From Planctomycetota bacterium (GTDB taxonomy: Bacteria; Planctomycetota; UBA11346), in contig JANQLF010000055.1 in the NCBI GenBank assembly GCA_028280785.1, forward strand, positions 19,429 to 83,428: a stretch of DNA of 64,000 nt. Reading direction: 5' to 3'. The notes beneath the pieces were generated by a model. The model searched no databases and was not told where the DNA came from. It saw only the letters and a program-made list of their open reading frames with translations. A program made the translations under genes and the position numbers. Positions 60,323 through 64,000 of this stretch are shown one piece after another; positions within the stretch are counted from its first letter, which is position 1, and the number at the start of each line of letters is the position of its first letter.

Positions 60323-60873
60323 CACTGAATCCTATAGAATACTTCGTTTCTCTTAAATCGATGACTACCAAGCGGAAAAAGTACTATAAATGCCATCCCT
60401 GAATGATCGTTTCCAAAAATTAAATTCTTTTTTTCAGTAAGCCACAAAGTGGTTTTACTTTTGTTGTACCCCCAAAATACAGCCATACATGAACACTCTG
60501 TAATCGTGGGAATGAGCACATAATTCCTTCTTACTCGACAATTAGTCTGATGTTTTAAAATGATTTCGTTTTTTTCATTCAATATTTCAAATTGTAGTTT
60601 CCCATTTTTCGTATTTGTTATCGCTATTTTGTCCATTTTATCCAACCATTTAAGATAGCGTTCCAAAGGATAATTATTTTTTTCATAGTCTGGATGATCT
60701 TGTATGAGCTCACGAACACCCCAACCACGCATCGGTCCTTTCGGGATTTGAAATGTTCCCAAGTACTCGTTCGCTAGGTGCGTACTTCGATCTGCGCTTG
60801 CGGGCACGTGTCGACCACATGAGCACAGGAACAACATGGCAAGCAAACAGATCCATATTTTTGTATGTTTCAT
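60322..60873 (-). CDS. Predicted lipoprotein of unknown function
   Basis: The 183-residue product has a lipobox LFLCSC within the first 19 residues (MKHTKIWICLLAMLFLCSC). The mature part contains YLGTFQIPKGPMRGWGVRE, a lysine-rich stretch and a beta-rich end (IVLFPLGSHRFKRNEVFYRI). I recognise no family. It is the upstream member of a lipoprotein pair. Both differ in sequence but share the same signal type, perhaps an ancient duplication or unrelated neighbours. Surface or periplasmic role inferred. Confidence 0.55.
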   Translation of the reverse strand: MKHTKIWICLLAMLFLCSCGRHVPASADRSTHLANEYLGTFQIPKGPMRGWGVRELIQDHPDYEKNNYPLERYLKWLDKMDKIAITNTKNGKLQFEILNEKNEIILKHQTNCRVRRNYVLIPTITECSCMAVFWGYNKSKTTLWLTEKKNLIFGNDHSGMAFIVLFPLGSHRFKRNEVFYRIQ

Positions 60874-60947
60874 ATGTTAACGTTTGTATACTTATAAACA
60901 AACGAGTCAACCGTGAAATTAAACCAGCATAAGCCATTATATATTAA

Positions 60948-62357
60948 CTATTTAGGACCTGGCGTGGTTTGAATCACTTCAAAATCGCTGGTCTTAAAGC
61001 GATGCAGGGTGTGCATAATTCGCATATTCACACGTGGGTCTTTTACCCCTGACATGTACCATGGACTACCGTTATCAGCGCAGATCGCACCGTATTTCTG
61101 CAGCGCATAAACAACTGCCAATGCCTCCTTCTGGAGACCACTGGTATCAACATTTTTCTTTAGACGAAAACGCTGACCCATTGCTGGTGCATGTGGATTA
61201 TCAGTGCGCGATGCATAATGGCTCGCTGGATAAATAAACTCTTGGCGAGTTTGCCTAAAGGTCACGCGAATCGCATGCTCGACCTTACCACGCTGTAATT
61301 CATCGTAACGAATGATACCAGCCAATACTGATAAACCTGCTGCATCAGCGCTGGTCTGTCTATTTGGCAATACTTCATTTTTATCAAGTCGCCAATAGGT
61401 AAAGCTCGCTGCTTGCCAACCGTCGTTGGTTTTACGCGTCGCAAAAAATTCATAGAGCATATTATTCCATGGATCAACAATTAATGCATGACGATCACCA
61501 CCGGTTGCACGCTGATAGGCATCAAGTGATTTGGGGTCTCCATTCCAGCCTTCTATAGCCACATTATCGGGAACCGGGGCAGGCACACTGTCAAAGGGCC
61601 CTCTGTGAGCGACATTTTTCACCAGCAATTTCGCCTGCTTAGGCGGCACTATGGTAAAATTCATTGAAACATCATAACGAATGTTGTGATCTAAGCCGAT
61701 AAACTTTAATATGTTGTCAGAATCAGGATGCACTGGGTGTTTCGAAATATCCTCATTCCATGGGTTATCTTTTGGAAAAAATTGCATCGACGACATGATC
61801 GCATCAGCTTCTGGCGTATCGAAGGCAACTACCTTATCAAATTTTGGCAAGTTCGGTAATTTACGACCATCATGGTTATAACGGGAACGTTTGCGGTCGT
61901 CCTCATAAGCTTTTATTTCTTTGAGCATGTCTTTTACCTTTGGGCTTAATTCTGGATTCTTACGCTCAGCAATGCCGCAATAACGCTTTGCTAATTTTGG
62001 CAGATTTTCTTTCATACTGAATTGCGCTAGGATTAAATAATCATCACCCTTTAACCCAAAACGGTCAATTATTTTTAACATTTCTTCTGTATTAAATTCA
62101 TCCCAGGGATAAGTGAGGTTATTGCCACGAAACTTAACAACCAGCGCTTCTTCGGTATGCGAATCATAATTCGCATAGACATTTTTATTATTTACATTTA
62201 ATTTAATTTTATTGGGGGTTTTGATACCTTCATTACCCATGATAGTTGCAATGACAGCACTCAAGTCTGAGCCTTGATCTTGATGGATGCCGTTTGTTTC
62301 CTGGGCTTGCACACCAATTATCAAAAACAAAGCCACGAAACAGCACAAAAAACGCAT
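60948..62357 (-). CDS. Secreted conserved protein with TSADAAGL motif
   Basis: ATG at 62357 is chosen; GTG at 62366 is in frame. The 469-residue protein has a signal peptide (cut near residue 19, GVQAQETN). Residues 25-170 are a variable N-terminal part with SH3-like beta (VYANYDSHTEEALVVKFRG) and helices. From about 190 the sequence follows a widespread secreted family: NPWNEDISKHPV, DRHALIVDPWNNMLYEF, TSADAAGLSVLAGIIRYDE, VEHAIRVTF, MGQRFRLKKNVD, YGAICADNGSPWYMSGV, SDFEVI. I know this pattern but cannot give a function. It may act on or bind polysaccharide. Confidence 0.65.
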   Translation of the reverse strand: MRFLCCFVALFLIIGVQAQETNGIHQDQGSDLSAVIATIMGNEGIKTPNKIKLNVNNKNVYANYDSHTEEALVVKFRGNNLTYPWDEFNTEEMLKIIDRFGLKGDDYLILAQFSMKENLPKLAKRYCGIAERKNPELSPKVKDMLKEIKAYEDDRKRSRYNHDGRKLPNLPKFDKVVAFDTPEADAIMSSMQFFPKDNPWNEDISKHPVHPDSDNILKFIGLDHNIRYDVSMNFTIVPPKQAKLLVKNVAHRGPFDSVPAPVPDNVAIEGWNGDPKSLDAYQRATGGDRHALIVDPWNNMLYEFFATRKTNDGWQAASFTYWRLDKNEVLPNRQTSADAAGLSVLAGIIRYDELQRGKVEHAIRVTFRQTRQEFIYPASHYASRTDNPHAPAMGQRFRLKKNVDTSGLQKEALAVVYALQKYGAICADNGSPWYMSGVKDPRVNMRIMHTLHRFKTSDFEVIQTTPGPK

Positions 62358-62462
62358 AAAAATCACCCTTTATACCCTACAGTACAGTGGTATAGACCAC
62401 TTTTCAACGAATATTCGTCGATGTTCGACAAGTGAGTGAAATGAGATAAACACCTAAAAAAT

Positions 62463-62492
62463 AAGGGCTTAAGGAATCTTCCTTAAGCCCTT
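62463..62492. terminator. Strong terminator hairpin
   Basis: AAGGGCTTAAGGA (62463-62475) pairs perfectly with TCCTTAAGCCCTT (62480-62492) around a 4-base loop. On the minus strand it is followed by TTATTTTTT. It should end transcription of the six-hairpin gene on its right; the plus strand also has a T-rich tail. Confidence 0.9.
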
Positions 62493-62513
62493 TTAATTTT
62501 AGACTGGTAATAA

Positions 62514-64000
62514 TTACGGATATTCGACTTTGACGTTATCAATAATCAGTGGCTGCATTTTATGTGCAGGACCCCCAACGGTCAGGCCCACTGCACCCGT
62601 TGGAATGAATTTCTCAGGTTTCATTTTATTCTTATCCATTGTAACACCATTAAAGGTAATCGTCGCTAGACCATCTCCTGTGTAATCAAAGACCAAGGTG
62701 CTCCAGCCTTTTTTACGCTGCAAATTATTCGGATGCGGGCTAAACCACTGATTTTCACCATTATTTAACCAAGCAAAATGCTTATCACCATTCAGGTATT
62801 TGCGCCACATACGATAAACTGCAAAGATATTACCATTTGCCTGATTCGTGCCCCAATAACCGCCATTTACACCGGCCTTACCTTTTTTAACACCGTTGTC
62901 GTAGACCTGCATGGTGATTTTCACCTTAAGGTCATCATATTCACCAAATAGAAGCTTAGCACTGTTTTTTGATGGAATGGACAAACCTTTTGATCCATCA
63001 ACGCCAGCACCATCTACTATCTTCACTTCCTTGCCAACATGCCACAATTTAGTGTCTAAATCTTTTTCAAAATCGAATTCAAGCGTTTTACCTTTCGCTA
63101 AAACAAATTTATCTGAGCCCTTCTTTTTCGAGCCTTTAACTACCTGAACTGGCCAGGTGCGCACTTCATCACCTAAAGTAAAACGAACTGTATAAACAGC
63201 ATGGTCTTTCTTGCCGGTTTTTGGATTGGTACCGTCCCACATAAAGGTTTCATAACTACTGCCACCTTTCTTGAAACTCACTTCGTGTAGAACACCTAGC
63301 GAAGCTCCTTTTTTATCCAACAACTCTACCTTGTATGGCGCCGTTTTACGTAATTGAGCGATGATGCGTACGCGATCATTATTAGCTGTTTCCAAGGTAC
63401 TTGGAATAACCGAAGCCAAAGCAATATGACGACCTGCTTCAACTTTAAAATCATCGAGCATTAAATCCTTGTCAGACTTCACATATTTACGCTTCCAGCC
63501 ATATTTGCGTTGTAATTCAATGTAGGCTAGGCCTACCTTCTGCTGGGTTTTCGTTGGGTTTTTACCAACGGCATTGTAAATCGTGTCATCAAAGCGAGCA
63601 AAGGCATTCCACAATTGACCTGCTTTAGATGTACCATCGGCCGAAACAAAATTATTATTCTTCATCCAAATATTGGTCTTAATCATGCGCTCGAAATCTT
63701 CTTTGGTAAAGACCACACCAGTATCATAAGCTTCAATAAATTGAACTACCTCACCAGATTGATAACCAGAACGCGAGCTATGCACACCAACCCATGATGA
63801 AGGAGCAGTGCCTTTTAAATCCCAGGGACCGTGTGGCATCCAGAAATTCCACACAATGCGTGGACCGTCTTTTTCATCAAGCAGACGAAACATACGCTTA
63901 GCACGAGAATAAATTTTATAAACCTGCTCTTTATATTCTTTCTTGCCGGTAATACGGTATAAACGCAAAAGCACCGTAGCCATATCATAATGCTTATTCA
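62514..64000 (-). CDS. Six-hairpin glycosidase-like protein with C-terminal beta domains, 5' end cut by window edge
   Basis: The frame is open from the right edge (visible as NKHYDMATVL) to the stop at 62514, about 495 residues; an ATG at 63983 is internal to a longer gene. Residues 1-140 of the visible part are paired helices of an (alpha/alpha)6-type barrel (HYDMATVLLRLYRITG, FIEAYDTGVVFTKEDFERM, QLWNAFARFDDTIYN). A central part (about 180-290) looks like an Ig/FlgD-type beta domain (MWDGTNPKTGKKDHAVYTVRF). The end (about 310-494) is a jelly roll with WSTLVFDYTGDGLATITFNG. Glycosidase, lyase or epimerase activity is possible; its signal peptide and active site lie partly outside. Confidence 0.7.
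   Translation of the reverse strand, partial: NKHYDMATVLLRLYRITGKKEYKEQVYKIYSRAKRMFRLLDEKDGPRIVWNFWMPHGPWDLKGTAPSSWVGVHSSRSGYQSGEVVQFIEAYDTGVVFTKEDFERMIKTNIWMKNNNFVSADGTSKAGQLWNAFARFDDTIYNAVGKNPTKTQQKVGLAYIELQRKYGWKRKYVKSDKDLMLDDFKVEAGRHIALASVIPSTLETANNDRVRIIAQLRKTAPYKVELLDKKGASLGVLHEVSFKKGGSSYETFMWDGTNPKTGKKDHAVYTVRFTLGDEVRTWPVQVVKGSKKKGSDKFVLAKGKTLEFDFEKDLDTKLWHVGKEVKIVDGAGVDGSKGLSIPSKNSAKLLFGEYDDLKVKITMQVYDNGVKKGKAGVNGGYWGTNQANGNIFAVYRMWRKYLNGDKHFAWLNNGENQWFSPHPNNLQRKKGWSTLVFDYTGDGLATITFNGVTMDKNKMKPEKFIPTGAVGLTVGGPAHKMQPLIIDNVKVEYP

Noticed and set aside
1..64000. CRISPR arrays, insertion sequences, prophage genes, tRNA or rRNA
   Set aside because: I saw no regularly spaced repeats, transposase or integrase motifs, tRNA-like cloverleaf or rRNA-like stretch. 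Without a search tool this is a reading by eye only.

Overview
The window looks like part of the chromosome of a free-living, polysaccharide-degrading bacterium of the Planctomycetes-Verrucomicrobia-Lentisphaerae (PVC) type. This is inferred from gene content, not from a marker gene. The clues are moderately AT-rich DNA, many secreted proteins with unusual modules (PQQ-like propellers fused to a methyltransferase-like domain, malectin, PA14 and LamG-like folds, FG-GAP repeats), sulfatases, several phytanoyl-CoA-dioxygenase-like (PhyH) enzymes, and many AraC regulators. I see no rRNA, tRNA, CRISPR array, transposase or phage gene.

Layout. 1-8.6 kb: two secreted carbohydrate-active proteins (one cut by the left edge), a LamG-like secreted protein, a sulfatase, a GH43-like propeller, DinB and a sirtuin. 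8.7-14.7 kb: FG-GAP and PQQ-like secreted propellers around a TIM-barrel protein. 14.8-19.1 kb: a membrane protein, a DUF1854 protein, an ABC exporter with a zinc-ribbon N-terminus, and a previously unlisted 51-residue ORF with a double-glycine-like leader. 19.1-31.6 kb: AraC-controlled metabolic genes (alcohol-dehydrogenase-like, hydroxybutyrate-dehydrogenase-like, two PhyH), a Gfo/Idh/MocA oxidoreductase, an SRAP protein and a GH2 enzyme. 31.6-39.8 kb: radical SAM, GH16, nucleoside hydrolase, a small metal-binding protein and a malectin-tailed PQQ propeller. 40.4-46.3 kb: a tightly packed six-gene operon of von Willebrand A protein, small secreted protein, ExbB, two ExbD and a large helical-repeat protein. 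46.4-53.7 kb: GNAT, second sulfatase, outer-membrane-like protein, esterase-like protein, beta-rich protein, and a third PhyH with its AraC. 53.8-64 kb: PHP phosphoesterase, a double-winged-helix GntR regulator, two enzymes of non-phosphorylative deoxyhexose (L-fucose or L-rhamnose) breakdown, GH116, two lipoproteins, a secreted protein, and a six-hairpin glycosidase-like protein cut by the right edge.

How it fits together. Secreted or cytosolic glycosidases (GH2, GH16, GH43-like, GH116 and the edge genes) and two sulfatases without signal peptides could process a sulfated polysaccharide. The deoxyhexose pair would turn a 2-keto-3-deoxy sugar acid into pyruvate and lactate, which makes a fucose- or rhamnose-containing sulfated glycan a reasonable guess. 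Local control seems to rest on divergent regulator-target pairs. Several genes, including the regulators, start within a few bases of their predicted transcription start and lack a Shine-Dalgarno sequence, while many structural genes have strong ones.

The two most promising unexplained systems are the vWA-ExbB-ExbD-ExbD-solenoid operon and the small leader-peptide-like ORF upstream of the zinc-ribbon ABC exporter.
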